A stretch of DNA of 47,930 bases. Source: Cytophagales bacterium (GTDB taxonomy: Bacteria > Bacteroidota > Bacteroidia > Cytophagales > Thermoflexibacteraceae). Positions 1 through 8,464 of this stretch are shown here, piece after piece. The translations under genes were made by a program, and so were the position numbers. The stretch is from assembly GCA_013298985.1 (NCBI GenBank), contig JAAFJS010000012.1:1-47930 (forward strand). The letters are read 5' to 3'. Numbering within the stretch: the stretch's first letter is position 1; the number at the start of each line of letters is the position of its first letter. The notes under the pieces were generated by a model, which ran no database searches, was not told the DNA's origin, and saw nothing but the letters and a program-made list of their open reading frames with translations.

Positions 1-62
1 AAATCGCCTTTTAAAAAGCGTTTTACTGTTTTATGAAGTTTTTTTATAGTTTTGCATAAGAG

Positions 63-154
63 AAATGTTTGTTGTTTGACCACGCAAAGGTATAGCTTTG
101 CTATACCTTTTGCAAACATTTATCGCCATAAGTATCTGAAATAATGATACTTAT
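63..154. other. Nested hairpin cluster
   Basis: Three inverted repeats lie together at the left edge. AAATGTTTG (63-71) pairs with CAAACATTT (113-121). Inside it, positions 84-96 pair with 100-113 around a TTT loop, with one bulged base. A separate stem, ATAAGTATC (128-136) with GATACTTAT (146-154), follows. No gene covers positions 1-250. The inner stem could be a terminator read in either direction, but no long T-run follows it. Function is not known. Confidence 0.5.
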
Positions 155-250
155 AGCTCCTTTAATAACAACAAGTTAATGAGTGAATATAACAAATAGA
201 CAAGCTACATATATAAAAGTTGCTAACAGGAATATTTTTATTTTTAATTT

Positions 251-286
251 TTATTCTTTCTCTGTATCCGCTTTTACTTCTTCTTG
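251..286 (-). pseudogene. Duplicate of the AsmA gene's C-terminal tail
   Basis: Read on the minus strand, these 36 bases encode QEEVKADTEKE and a stop. The AsmA-like gene 1.2 kb away ends KEEVKADTVKE and a stop. Most of the base differences are synonymous (gca/gcg, acg/aca, aag/aaa, gag/gaa and the stop codon). An in-frame stop lies directly upstream, so only the tail survives. This looks like the last remnant of a second AsmA-type gene, or of a tail duplication that now brackets the intervening secreted-protein gene. The similarity is seen directly; the history is inferred. Confidence 0.5.
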
Positions 287-298
287 TCATATTGATTT

Positions 299-1480
299 TT
301 ATTTTTTTCGCTGCCAAAGCCAAAGGTTTAGCAACAAGCTAAGAAATAAAATTATCACAAATGCAACTTGTTTTTTATCTATTTGAAAAGGAGAGGGTTG
401 TGCTTTATTTTTTGCAATTTCCTTATGAATCATATCATATTCTAAATCTCCATAGTTAGAGATAACTACATTGCTATCAGGAATAAACATTGCTTTGTGT
501 GTAGAATAAGAGCCATCTAAATAGAGTGTAATTTTGCGTATATTGTCATATTCTTCATTGTATCTTAGTATGGGCGGTCTTTGTAGTGCCATATCTCTAA
601 TCACAAATGCACCTTTGGCGTGTTCTTCAGGATAAGGAGGGAGGTAGTAGAACGTACTGTCATTGGTAAATATAAAACAGTGATGATAATACCCTTCAGG
701 AAAGAAGATTTCAAAAACATTATCGACAATTAAAGTATCTCTACCTACAAATTTTTTTATTGCATATTCATTTTTCCTTTCAGAAAAATCGCCATGAGTG
801 CTAATATTATAAAAATAAAACTTCCCATTTTGAAAAAAGTAATCAAATCTTTTTCGTCCCTCTTTATCTATTTTAGAGCTGTCCCCCTCAAACTTCCAAA
901 AGATTCGGTGAATCTTATTTTTGAGTACATTATCAACGATTTTACTTTTAGAAGTCAGGTATTTTTTGACCTCTGAGGCAGGAATAGAATAAAGCGTATC
1001 AATCTCACGGCCGTATGCATCTCTTTTTTTGATGAATGTTTCTTTCTGATTGGCTTTGATGTAGGCAAGTTGCTCTATGGAAGCGTTTACAAAGTTTAGT
1101 ATCTGACTGATATTCAACATTCTATCATTAATCACAAATTTTAAACCTTCCGTTGTTATCTTCGCACTACTATAATAACCTTGCTTACATTTCTTGGAAT
1201 GTTCAAACTTCCCAAAACTTACTGTATAGTAGCTGCTGTCCCTATCCCCTATTCCTGATTCAAAAAAAAGGTATATCTCCAAATCTGTATCTTTTCTCTG
1301 TTGTAAGAGTGTATCTAAAAGTTGTGCTAATATGTGAATCTTACCATTTATTTCGAGTTCCTCATAGCCTAACTCATATTCAATATGGACTTTTTCAGTG
1401 TTAAGATATACAACAATATAAGGAGTAGCACACACTACTGTTGAAATCAAAACGAACAAGATGACAAATGCTTTTTTCAT
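299..1480 (-). CDS. Hypothetical membrane-anchored exported protein
   Basis: This 393-residue protein is not recognised. It begins with a typical signal peptide (MKKAFVILFVLISTVVCA), which fixes the start. It ends with a hydrophobic segment of about 16 residues followed by QRKK, a C-terminal membrane anchor with its tail in the cytoplasm. The body between is rich in charged and aromatic residues with several Tyr/Phe beta-strand-like stretches, and is presumably periplasmic. It lies 18 bp downstream of the AsmA-like gene on the same strand, so the two are probably co-transcribed. The tail-echo pseudogene just past its stop suggests this gene was inserted behind, or duplicated with, an AsmA gene. 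Confidence 0.75.
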   Translation of the reverse strand: MKKAFVILFVLISTVVCATPYIVVYLNTEKVHIEYELGYEELEINGKIHILAQLLDTLLQQRKDTDLEIYLFFESGIGDRDSSYYTVSFGKFEHSKKCKQGYYSSAKITTEGLKFVINDRMLNISQILNFVNASIEQLAYIKANQKETFIKKRDAYGREIDTLYSIPASEVKKYLTSKSKIVDNVLKNKIHRIFWKFEGDSSKIDKEGRKRFDYFFQNGKFYFYNISTHGDFSERKNEYAIKKFVGRDTLIVDNVFEIFFPEGYYHHCFIFTNDSTFYYLPPYPEEHAKGAFVIRDMALQRPPILRYNEEYDNIRKITLYLDGSYSTHKAMFIPDSNVVISNYGDLEYDMIHKEIAKNKAQPSPFQIDKKQVAFVIILFLSLLLNLWLWQRKK

Positions 1481-1498
1481 TTCAATATTTTTTCATTT

Positions 1499-4400
1499 TC
1501 ACTCCTTCACCGTATCTGCTTTTACTTCCTCTTTTCTCACTGTATCAGGCTTTACTTCCTCTTTTTTCTTCCCAAACCCAAAGCGGTTGAATAGCTTATT
1601 GGCGGCATCTTTCACCTTGTCTTTGGCGGTTTCGCCTACGTTTTGGATAACGGAATTGGTCTTGCGAGTGCTGTCGCCTACGCTGGTGCTATCACTTTTC
1701 GTTTTCCCACTAAGTAGCTGATTCAGTGCATCTTTGGCGATGTCTTTTGCTGTTTCTTTGGCGATTTCCTTTGCGACTTCTTTTTCTTGCGCTATCTTTT
1801 GGGCTATTTCCTGTTTAATAGTTTCTGCCGTACCGCCTTTTTCTAATTTGAACTGCGGATTGGTATAAGTTCCTGAAATTCTGAGGTTTACTTGTACGGT
1901 TTGCGCTTGCGACTGTGTACCGCCTGTGATAGCGTCCAATTTTTGGCTCAACTCATTGGCTATCTGGTTTTTAGGCACGTCCATTTTGAGGAAATAATCC
2001 AGCGAACCGTCAAAACCAATGCTCCCTGCGATATTTGCCTTGTAGTCGTTCAGCTTGACATCAAAAGGGTCGACAAACATCTTTCCATTGATGAATTGGG
2101 CTTTGAGCAGTAGATTTTTCAAACTTTGCCCCGAAAAGTCTTTGAGTTTGGTAAACTGACTGATTTTTTCTAACAAACCCGATTTTTTCAAGCCAATTTC
2201 CGCCAAATCGATGAGTCCAGAGCCTGTGAGGGTTGCCAAATCGGGCATGAGGTCGTGTTTTAGTTCTCCTTTGAGGTTCAGGTCGGTAGAAAAGAAACCC
2301 GTTGCACCATTGGCGACAGGGGCGAAGGTCTTGACCGAAGTGAAGTTCGTAAAGGCAGAAGGAATCCCTAAGTCCTTGATAGAGAAGCCAAAATCGAACA
2401 AGGGGTGCGCCAAGTTGCGTGGGTCATACGTGCCTTTGGTGATGAAGTTGCCACCAAGCATCGAGAAATTAAAATTATCCAATTTCATTACCCCATCTCT
2501 GACCGTAACCATGCCTTTGTTGTTTGTCATTTTGTAATTGGAATATTGCATTTCTCCCACATTGGCATTGAAAACGAAATCCACATTTTTAGGAACTTCT
2601 ATCACCTGCAAAGGAGGACTTTGGGCAGTATCAGGCTTTGCTTTGTCGCTCATCCACTCATTTGCGTCTATTTTTTGGGAAATAAGGTTCAAATTTCCTT
2701 TCAAAACACCATCTTTTTTCAAAATAAAAGCAATGTAATTGGTAATCTCTCCTGTCATGTTTACATCACTTTTGCCCAAGTAACCTTTGTACTTTTCCAA
2801 GATTATTTTTTGCGGCGTAAAAGTCATCACTCCTTCGTCTATTTTGACGGGTTGCGCCACCGAAGGGCTGGTATAGACCAAGTTTTGGACTTCCATCGTG
2901 CCGCTTGTAGGCAGTTTTTCGTAGCGTTGTGCCTGAGCATCAGAAAGTTTGCCTTTCGTTGCCAAGTCCGCTTTGATGTTGCCTTTGACGGTCATATTTT
3001 CCAAAGGATAAATTTTCGTGATTTTTTCCAAATCTATTTCCCCTTTTGCAGTGAGGTCGTACTCCAAGTCGTCAAAGTTTTTGAATGTCCCTTTTGCCTC
3101 GAAGGGCTTGCCTTCCAAGAGGATAGAAGACTTTTGGAGGTTCACGTAGGTATCTTTCATCTTGCCTGTTTCGTTTTTGGCAAGTGCCTGAACGTTAATG
3201 TTTTCTATGGGCAAAGGATAGCTTTCGGACTTCACAAAACCATTGGAGAGGTTCATTTGTGCGTCTATTTTGGGAATGATTTTTAGCTTGTCATCATAAT
3301 CTCCATTGGCAATGAGGCGCAAGTCAAACAAGCCCTTCAAGGTCATGCCTTTGATAGGAAAAACCTGCGTGATTTCCGCCAAATTGACTTTTGCTTTCAC
3401 GTCTGCGGAAAGATTGTACTTGGTTAAACCCTTGATTCTCAGCTTTCCATTGATAGGATTTGCGCCCAAGTCCATGCTAAATCGGCGAATATCCACTACA
3501 TTTTTCTCTAAAATACCGTATTTGTTGTCTATTTCCATATCCACGTTGATATTGGTAACGGGCATGGGCAGGCTTGGGTACTGGAACATCGCATCAAACG
3601 CCTGTAAACGAATGTTGTACTTGGGCAAACGCTTGTCATTGAACACGCCACTCACCATGCCCTCAAAGGCGACCTTGCCTTCGGTCTTGATGTCTTTGAA
3701 ACTTTCGGTGTAAATACTTGGCATTAAGGATAATAGCGTTTTAAATTCGGTTTCTTTGGCGTTAAAATTAATGTCCATGTCAAAGCCGTCTTGGAGCATC
3801 TGAAACCAGCCGCCAAAAGCGAACTTAAAATCATTGATTCGGGATTGGTTGTCTTTGAAGGTAAACTTCATATCCTTCATGTTTGCTTCTAAGGTCATGC
3901 CTATTTCTATTTGCTTCTTATTCAAATAGTTAGTTTTTTCATAGCTTGCCGTAAAGCTATCTACCTTTGCTTTCAGGTCGAGGTCAAACAAATCGCTCTC
4001 AAAGTCGCCACTGCCTTCGTGGTTAAAGCCTTGCATTTTCACAAAGGTCTGATAAACAGCATCATCATAGATAATCAAGCCGTCTTTTATTTCCCAGTGG
4101 TCTATTTTGGCAGAAAAAGCGGACTTGGTGGTATCTACCTCTGTTTCAGGGGCTTCTTTGGCGATATTGTAATTGGCATCGCCATTTTTCAACACCTTGA
4201 CGTGAATTTTGGGCTGATTGAGCGTTAATCCATTGATTTTGAACTCTTTTTCAAACATACTCCAAAAGTCAATGCCCACGCCAAAACTTTGGGCAGAGAG
4301 CAAGGTATCGCCCTCAAAAGGCGCAAGGTTCACCACGCCAAAGTCGTCCAAAGAGGCGGTGAGGTTCGGGAAATCTCGGAAAATACTCAACCCAAAATCG

Positions 4401-4546
4401 CCAAAATAGACCTTGGCGTTCACATTTTTGTTGATTTCCTCGTTGATTTTTGCTTTGATGTCGTCCTCGTAAATGACGGGCAAAATAATCGCTGCCAAAA
4501 GGACTACATTTATGAGAATGAGGGAGATAAGGATAAATTTTTTCAT
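1499..4546 (-). CDS. AsmA family protein
   Basis: The 1015-residue protein has one N-terminal transmembrane helix (residues 4-23) followed by a very long periplasmic region. AsmA-type sequence is seen at the N-terminus (for example DFPNLTASLDDFGVV near residue 60), with repeated beta-strand blocks and a C-terminal AsmA-like section (about residues 700-890: GSGLIDLAEIGLKKSGLLEK, then KDFSGQSLKNL). Proteins of this family form long beta-groove bridges linked to lipid transport and outer-membrane homeostasis; that role here is by homology. The last 110 residues are Lys/Glu/Ala-rich and end in near-repeats (KEEVKPDT, KEEVKADT). The start is ATG at 4546. A CAAAGATA at 4585-4592 is a good minus-strand -7 box, but I see no -33 box at proper spacing. 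Confidence 0.9.
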   Translation of the reverse strand: MKKFILISLILINVVLLAAIILPVIYEDDIKAKINEEINKNVNAKVYFGDFGLSIFRDFPNLTASLDDFGVVNLAPFEGDTLLSAQSFGVGIDFWSMFEKEFKINGLTLNQPKIHVKVLKNGDANYNIAKEAPETEVDTTKSAFSAKIDHWEIKDGLIIYDDAVYQTFVKMQGFNHEGSGDFESDLFDLDLKAKVDSFTASYEKTNYLNKKQIEIGMTLEANMKDMKFTFKDNQSRINDFKFAFGGWFQMLQDGFDMDINFNAKETEFKTLLSLMPSIYTESFKDIKTEGKVAFEGMVSGVFNDKRLPKYNIRLQAFDAMFQYPSLPMPVTNINVDMEIDNKYGILEKNVVDIRRFSMDLGANPINGKLRIKGLTKYNLSADVKAKVNLAEITQVFPIKGMTLKGLFDLRLIANGDYDDKLKIIPKIDAQMNLSNGFVKSESYPLPIENINVQALAKNETGKMKDTYVNLQKSSILLEGKPFEAKGTFKNFDDLEYDLTAKGEIDLEKITKIYPLENMTVKGNIKADLATKGKLSDAQAQRYEKLPTSGTMEVQNLVYTSPSVAQPVKIDEGVMTFTPQKIILEKYKGYLGKSDVNMTGEITNYIAFILKKDGVLKGNLNLISQKIDANEWMSDKAKPDTAQSPPLQVIEVPKNVDFVFNANVGEMQYSNYKMTNNKGMVTVRDGVMKLDNFNFSMLGGNFITKGTYDPRNLAHPLFDFGFSIKDLGIPSAFTNFTSVKTFAPVANGATGFFSTDLNLKGELKHDLMPDLATLTGSGLIDLAEIGLKKSGLLEKISQFTKLKDFSGQSLKNLLLKAQFINGKMFVDPFDVKLNDYKANIAGSIGFDGSLDYFLKMDVPKNQIANELSQKLDAITGGTQSQAQTVQVNLRISGTYTNPQFKLEKGGTAETIKQEIAQKIAQEKEVAKEIAKETAKDIAKDALNQLLSGKTKSDSTSVGDSTRKTNSVIQNVGETAKDKVKDAANKLFNRFGFGKKKEEVKPDTVRKEEVKADTVKE

Positions 4547-4632
4547 AAACCAAAGACATTGAGATTTGTTCGTTTTATTTCAGACAAAGATAAAATAATT
4601 TTGCTTATTCTACTAACGAATCAAATGACTGA

Positions 4633-4663
4633 TTTGGAGAGAAATTTAAAAACTTTAACTTTG
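4633..4663 (+). promoter_or_regulatory. Bacteroidota-type promoter of the TPR gene
   Basis: TTTG (4633-4636), 19 bases, then TAACTTTG (4656-4663) matches the Bacteroidota sigma consensus TTTG-N19/20-TAnnTTTG. Transcription would start near 4670, giving a short leader of about 23 nt before the ATG at 4693. An earlier ATG at 4681 is followed at once by a stop codon. Confidence 0.6.
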
Positions 4664-4692
4664 TAAAAAACAAATAAAGAATGGATTAGGCT

Positions 4693-5691
4693 ATGCAATA
4701 CACACTCAAAGACTTATTGGCTCTGATAGATGAAGATAATATCGTAAAATTAGTAGAAATCATAGATGATTTAAGAATCGCTGACCCTGCTTATGAAAGG
4801 TTAAAAAAGGAGTTCATACAGGGTGTAAGCAAGCACGACATTGATTTTCACAATCGATGGAAGGTTTTTATCCGCACCGAGAACGTAAAAAAGGCATTAA
4901 ACATTTTTTCAACTAAGCAAACTACCGATGAAAAGAATGTTGAATTTTATTTTAAGCAAGCAAATCAAAAGAATAAGTTACAAGACTATCAAGGTGCAAT
5001 TCAAGATTATACTAAGGCAATTCAAATTGATGCAAATGATGCTGTTGCCTATTTTAATAGAGGAAATGCAAAAGAAGAGTTACAAGACTATCAAGGTGCA
5101 ATTCAAGATTATACTAAGGCAATTCAAATTGATTCAAATTATGTTAATGCTTATGCCTATTTTGGTAGAGGATTTGTAAAATGTAAATTGCAAGATTATC
5201 AAGGTGCAATTCAAGATTATACTAAGGCAATTCAAATTGATTCAAATTATGTTAATGCCTATGGCAATAGAGGAAATGCAAAAATAGAGTTGCAAGATTA
5301 TCAAAGCGCAATTCAAGATTATACTAAGGCAATTCAAATTGACCCTAACAATCGTACTTCCTATTTTAATAGAGGAAATGCAAAGCTTGAGTTACAAGAC
5401 TATCAAGCTGCTATTCAAGACTATGATAAAGTGATTCAACTTGATACAAATTATATTGATGCCTATTATGGTAGAGGAAATGCAAAATATAATTTACAAG
5501 ATTATCAAGGTGCAATACAAGATTATAACAAGGCGATTGAATTAGATTATACTTACTCAAATGCTTACTATAATCGTGGTTTAATAAAACAAAAATTAAA
5601 AGATATGCAAGGTGCTTGTTTTGATTGGAAAATGGCAAAGCAGTTTGGACATAAAAAAGCAGAGGAGATTTTAGCAGAATATTGTAAATAA
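4693..5691 (+). CDS. TPR protein with possible effector-associated-like head
   Basis: This is a 332-residue cytoplasmic protein without a signal peptide. Residues 1-72 form an all-helical head. Its pattern (YERLKKEFIQGVSKHDIDFH, then NRWKVFI) resembles the small effector-associated adaptor domains (EAD11-like) that sit in front of signalling or conflict proteins; this match is by eye and weak. From about residue 83 there are seven TPR units of 34 residues, six sharing LQDYQxAIQDYxKAIQ; one has a two-residue insertion (NAYAYF). The last repeat ends in a GACFDWKMAKQFG-type segment and a terminal YCK. TPRs bind peptides, so the protein is probably a scaffold or adaptor. No effector gene lies next to it. 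Confidence 0.85.
   Translation: MQYTLKDLLALIDEDNIVKLVEIIDDLRIADPAYERLKKEFIQGVSKHDIDFHNRWKVFIRTENVKKALNIFSTKQTTDEKNVEFYFKQANQKNKLQDYQGAIQDYTKAIQIDANDAVAYFNRGNAKEELQDYQGAIQDYTKAIQIDSNYVNAYAYFGRGFVKCKLQDYQGAIQDYTKAIQIDSNYVNAYGNRGNAKIELQDYQSAIQDYTKAIQIDPNNRTSYFNRGNAKLELQDYQAAIQDYDKVIQLDTNYIDAYYGRGNAKYNLQDYQGAIQDYNKAIELDYTYSNAYYNRGLIKQKLKDMQGACFDWKMAKQFGHKKAEEILAEYCK
4978..5595 (+). repeat. Tandem 102-bp coding repeats
   Basis: Six repeat units start at 4978, 5080, 5188, 5290, 5392 and 5494. The spacing is 102 bp except one unit of 108 bp. Several units are nearly identical at the DNA level over long stretches, including synonymous sites, which is more similarity than TPR function alone requires. 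This points to recent unit duplication or gene conversion. Confidence 0.8.
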
Positions 5692-5725
5692 TTCATGCGC
5701 TTGACTGTGTTAGTGTGTTTTTAGG

Positions 5726-5760
5726 TACTCTTACCTGAAATAGGGGTAGTGCTAAGAGTA
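5726..5760. other. Inverted repeat between convergent genes
   Basis: TACTCTTA (5726-5733) pairs with TAAGAGTA (5753-5760). It sits between the ends of the convergent TPR gene and DUF2281 gene. There is no T-run, so it is only a weak candidate for a bidirectional stop signal. Confidence 0.35.
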
Positions 5761-5763
5761 AAT

Positions 5764-5982
5764 TCATGGCATATATTCGTTAAAATGGTCTAAGGGAGCG
5801 TCAAAATCATCAGACATTTTGAACTTACCTTTGGCACAACCAAATTTAGGCGTTCTTTTATTAAGATTTTGTTTATCAGCAAATTGCTTTGTCAAAAGAT
5901 AATCAATAAAAAATAATAATTCTTGTTTGAGTGGCTCAGATTGCAACAAGAAAATTTTTGAATATAAGAGTTGGTCTGTCAT
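5764..5982 (-). CDS. DUF2281-like small protein (antitoxin-like)
   Basis: The 72-residue protein starts at ATG 5982 (MTDQLLYSKIF). An upstream in-frame extension exists but is Lys/Ile-rich and unlike the family. The C-terminus FGCAKGKFKMSDDFDAPL, followed by a short acidic tail with EYM, is the hallmark of DUF2281 proteins. These often accompany PIN-domain (VapC) toxins and are thought to be VapB-like antitoxins. No PIN gene is next to it here: the downstream neighbour is the convergent TPR gene and the upstream one is an unrelated divergent gene. It is therefore an orphan, or acts with a toxin elsewhere. The family match is by eye. Confidence 0.7.
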   Translation of the reverse strand: MTDQLLYSKIFLLQSEPLKQELLFFIDYLLTKQFADKQNLNKRTPKFGCAKGKFKMSDDFDAPLDHFNEYMP

Positions 5983-6130
5983 CGTCAATATTTTTTTAGT
6001 AAAAATAATAAATTTTATTGTGTTCTCCTTATTTCGTTTTCTAAATTTCATTGCCAATTTACAAATTTTCCCTCAAAATCTTTCCCTTTTTATTTCAAAA
6101 ATACGTTTATTAGTAAAAATTAAACAAAAA

Positions 6131-6502
6131 ATGAAAGACCTTTCTCCCCAAGCATTGGAATACTACGAGCTGTGGCAAAACACAAGAAGTCCTCATGCCC
6201 AAGCCCGCTTTGCTTACCAAAATCTTCCTGACTCAGCGCGATTGCGCTATACTTTGCTTTCTTGGGAAAACTACATTACCTATCTGCAACTCTTTGAAAA
6301 TGAACCTAATATATACGTAAGTAATCAGTTTAAAAGCAAAGAAAAATTGGACGAGTACGCAGTTGCACTCTTAGAGTTCAACTATTATTCGGGCAAAAGA
6401 GGTGCTTGCGATTGGTTTTTATCTTTGCAAGATGGCACCAAGAACAAAGTACAAGCACAAAGACAGTGGCTTTTTATCAAGAAGTCATGCTTTAAACCAT
6501 AA
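6131..6502 (+). CDS. Hypothetical protein, 123 aa
   Basis: The start at ATG 6131 (MKDLSPQALEYYELWQ) is chosen because the open frame upstream is AT-rich, low-complexity and overlaps the divergent DUF2281 gene. The protein is helical, Tyr/Trp-rich and soluble, without signal peptide or membrane segment. It ends in a basic, aromatic tail (QWLFIKKSCFKP). I do not recognise a family. It stands alone on the plus strand between two minus-strand genes. Confidence 0.6.
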   Translation: MKDLSPQALEYYELWQNTRSPHAQARFAYQNLPDSARLRYTLLSWENYITYLQLFENEPNIYVSNQFKSKEKLDEYAVALLEFNYYSGKRGACDWFLSLQDGTKNKVQAQRQWLFIKKSCFKP

Positions 6503-6616
6503 AGTATTTGACCAAAATTGGTTGAAAAATTTGCTTGCTGCTGCTGCTTGTAAGGGAGTAAGGGGTTGCCACCAAATAAATTAGTAGCAGGGATTTTTAA
6601 ACTTACTATCTCAAAG

Positions 6617-8386
6617 CTAAAATTTATAACCGCAGTACTGCGCCAACTGACTTTTTAGCTCAGGAATCCCTAAGTCGTAGGCACGTTTCCAATCACCGCA
6701 ACACTCTGTAATATTTCCAAGAAAAGCATTTGCAAAGCCTCTGTTGTACAACGCTTTAGCATTATTGGGATTATAAGAAATATAAATGTCTAAGTCTGCT
6801 TTTGCACCCGCATAGTTTTTGATAATCCCACGTGCAATGCCTCTATTCAGATAGGTTTCAATGTCATCGGGGTTCAGAGCCAGTGCTTTTTGGAAATCTT
6901 GTAATGCCTTGTCGTACGCTTTGAGGGTAGCATACGTACTGCCGCGACTCGCATAAGAATACTGATAAGTTGGATTCAGTGCTATGGATTTATCAAAGTT
7001 TACTAAAGCATTTTTGTAATCTTGGAGCGCAAACTGAATTATTCCCAAACTGTGATAAGATTCTCCAATAGTTGAATTTAGTTGGATACTTTTTTGTATA
7101 TAAGGCAGTGCGCTCTGATGTTGTCCACTGTTAATCAGTACATTACCCAACCCAAAAGCACAAAAAGCACATTTTTCATTTTTCTGTATGGCATCAGTCC
7201 AAAGTGTCAAGCCATTTTCCCAAGCGTCAGTGCGCTTGAAACTAATACTTACATAGAGTATAAAAAGAACAGCAAAAACGCCTACATAAATATTTTTAAC
7301 TCTCTCATTTGCAGCAAGATACAGATACGCAAGAAAGAAAAACAAGCCAATCTGCGCTAAGTAAGCATACCTGTCTGCCGCCATGAATTTATTGCCCGTA
7401 GGAATAAAGTTTAGCACCAAACCCAAATGTAAGAGGAAAAACAAAATGCTAAAAATAACTGCGCGATTATTTCTGACTTTGTAGATAAAAAAGCCCAAAA
7501 CGGCTAAAATGAGAGGACTTGCATAGTGTAGCCAGTTTAGCTGCGGTGGAAAATCATAGTAGTTGGAAAGGGAAAAAGGAAAAATACTTTTGAAAAGATA
7601 AAACAAAGGCATATAGCAAACAATGAAGAATCTGTCCACCAGCGAAAATGCTGAAATACCTGTAACCAATACTGTATCAGGTCGTTGGGCGAGTAGCGTA
7701 ATAGCCCCCATTGCCAGCGCAAAGGCAAACAAATGTAATTTTTCTACGATAATTTTAATATTCCATTTTCTTTCTAAAAAATAATCGAGCAACAAACAAA
7801 CCACAGGAAAAGTAACAGCACTTGGCTTAGAAAGTAGCGAAAAAATAAATAAAATAGAACTGAATATCAAGTATTTGACTTTCAAATCGCTTTTCAAGTA
7901 CAAAATATAGGTAAGCATAGCCCCTAAATAAAAAGCAGAGAAAACCACATCTACGCGCGAAGAAGCCCATGCCACAGACTCAACTTTGAGGGGATTGATG
8001 GCAAAAAACAGTGCTACTAAACCACTGACAATCAAATTTTTGCTTAATATTTTTATTATTTGAAAAACAAGAAAAATATTCAATAAGTGAAAGAGCAAAC
8101 TGCTTAGGTGATACCCATACGGATTCAATTCCCAAAGCTGAAAATCAATCATGTAGGTCAGGTAGGTCAGAGGGCGATAAATCTGGGAAGCACCCATTGG
8201 CTCAAAAAATATTTTTTGTAGGCTCTCTAAGGAAAAGCTCTTGATTAAGAGGTTGTTATACACATAAACGTCATCGTCCCAGTTGGTAAAGCCATTGTCC
8301 AATGCACCAGAAAATACAATGAAGGTCAAAAGTAAAATCCCCAAAATAAAATAATTACTTTGATTAAATATAGATTGCTTGCTCAT
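6617..8386 (-). CDS. GT-C type membrane protein with C-terminal TPRs
   Basis: This 589-residue protein starts at ATG 8386 (MSKQSIFNQ); the codons further upstream begin with TTG. Residues 10-395 hold about ten transmembrane helices. The first long loop carries NWDDDVYVYNN, the acidic-pair motif typical of GT-C glycosyltransferases that use lipid-linked sugars, and further on IYRPLTYLTY. Residues 400-589 contain about five TPR units and end in a CCGDWKRAYDLG segment and YCGYKF. The architecture matches bacterial relatives of TMTC-type O-mannosyltransferases. Protein or surface glycosylation is inferred; the substrate is unknown. It follows the GT2 gene by 78 bp on the same strand. Confidence 0.8.
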   Translation of the reverse strand: MSKQSIFNQSNYFILGILLLTFIVFSGALDNGFTNWDDDVYVYNNLLIKSFSLESLQKIFFEPMGASQIYRPLTYLTYMIDFQLWELNPYGYHLSSLLFHLLNIFLVFQIIKILSKNLIVSGLVALFFAINPLKVESVAWASSRVDVVFSAFYLGAMLTYILYLKSDLKVKYLIFSSILFIFSLLSKPSAVTFPVVCLLLDYFLERKWNIKIIVEKLHLFAFALAMGAITLLAQRPDTVLVTGISAFSLVDRFFIVCYMPLFYLFKSIFPFSLSNYYDFPPQLNWLHYASPLILAVLGFFIYKVRNNRAVIFSILFFLLHLGLVLNFIPTGNKFMAADRYAYLAQIGLFFFLAYLYLAANERVKNIYVGVFAVLFILYVSISFKRTDAWENGLTLWTDAIQKNEKCAFCAFGLGNVLINSGQHQSALPYIQKSIQLNSTIGESYHSLGIIQFALQDYKNALVNFDKSIALNPTYQYSYASRGSTYATLKAYDKALQDFQKALALNPDDIETYLNRGIARGIIKNYAGAKADLDIYISYNPNNAKALYNRGFANAFLGNITECCGDWKRAYDLGIPELKSQLAQYCGYKF

Positions 8387-8464
8387 ATAAATCGTTGATT
8401 TCAAATAAGTTAATAAAATTTGCGTGCGTATTTGCTAAAACGACTGCAAAAGTACGGCTTTTTC

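Noticed and set aside
2405-3286. A 293-codon open frame on the plus strand inside the AsmA-like gene
   Set aside because: It is fully antisense to a well-supported gene, rich in His/Phe/Arg as expected of a mirror frame, and has no recognisable motif.
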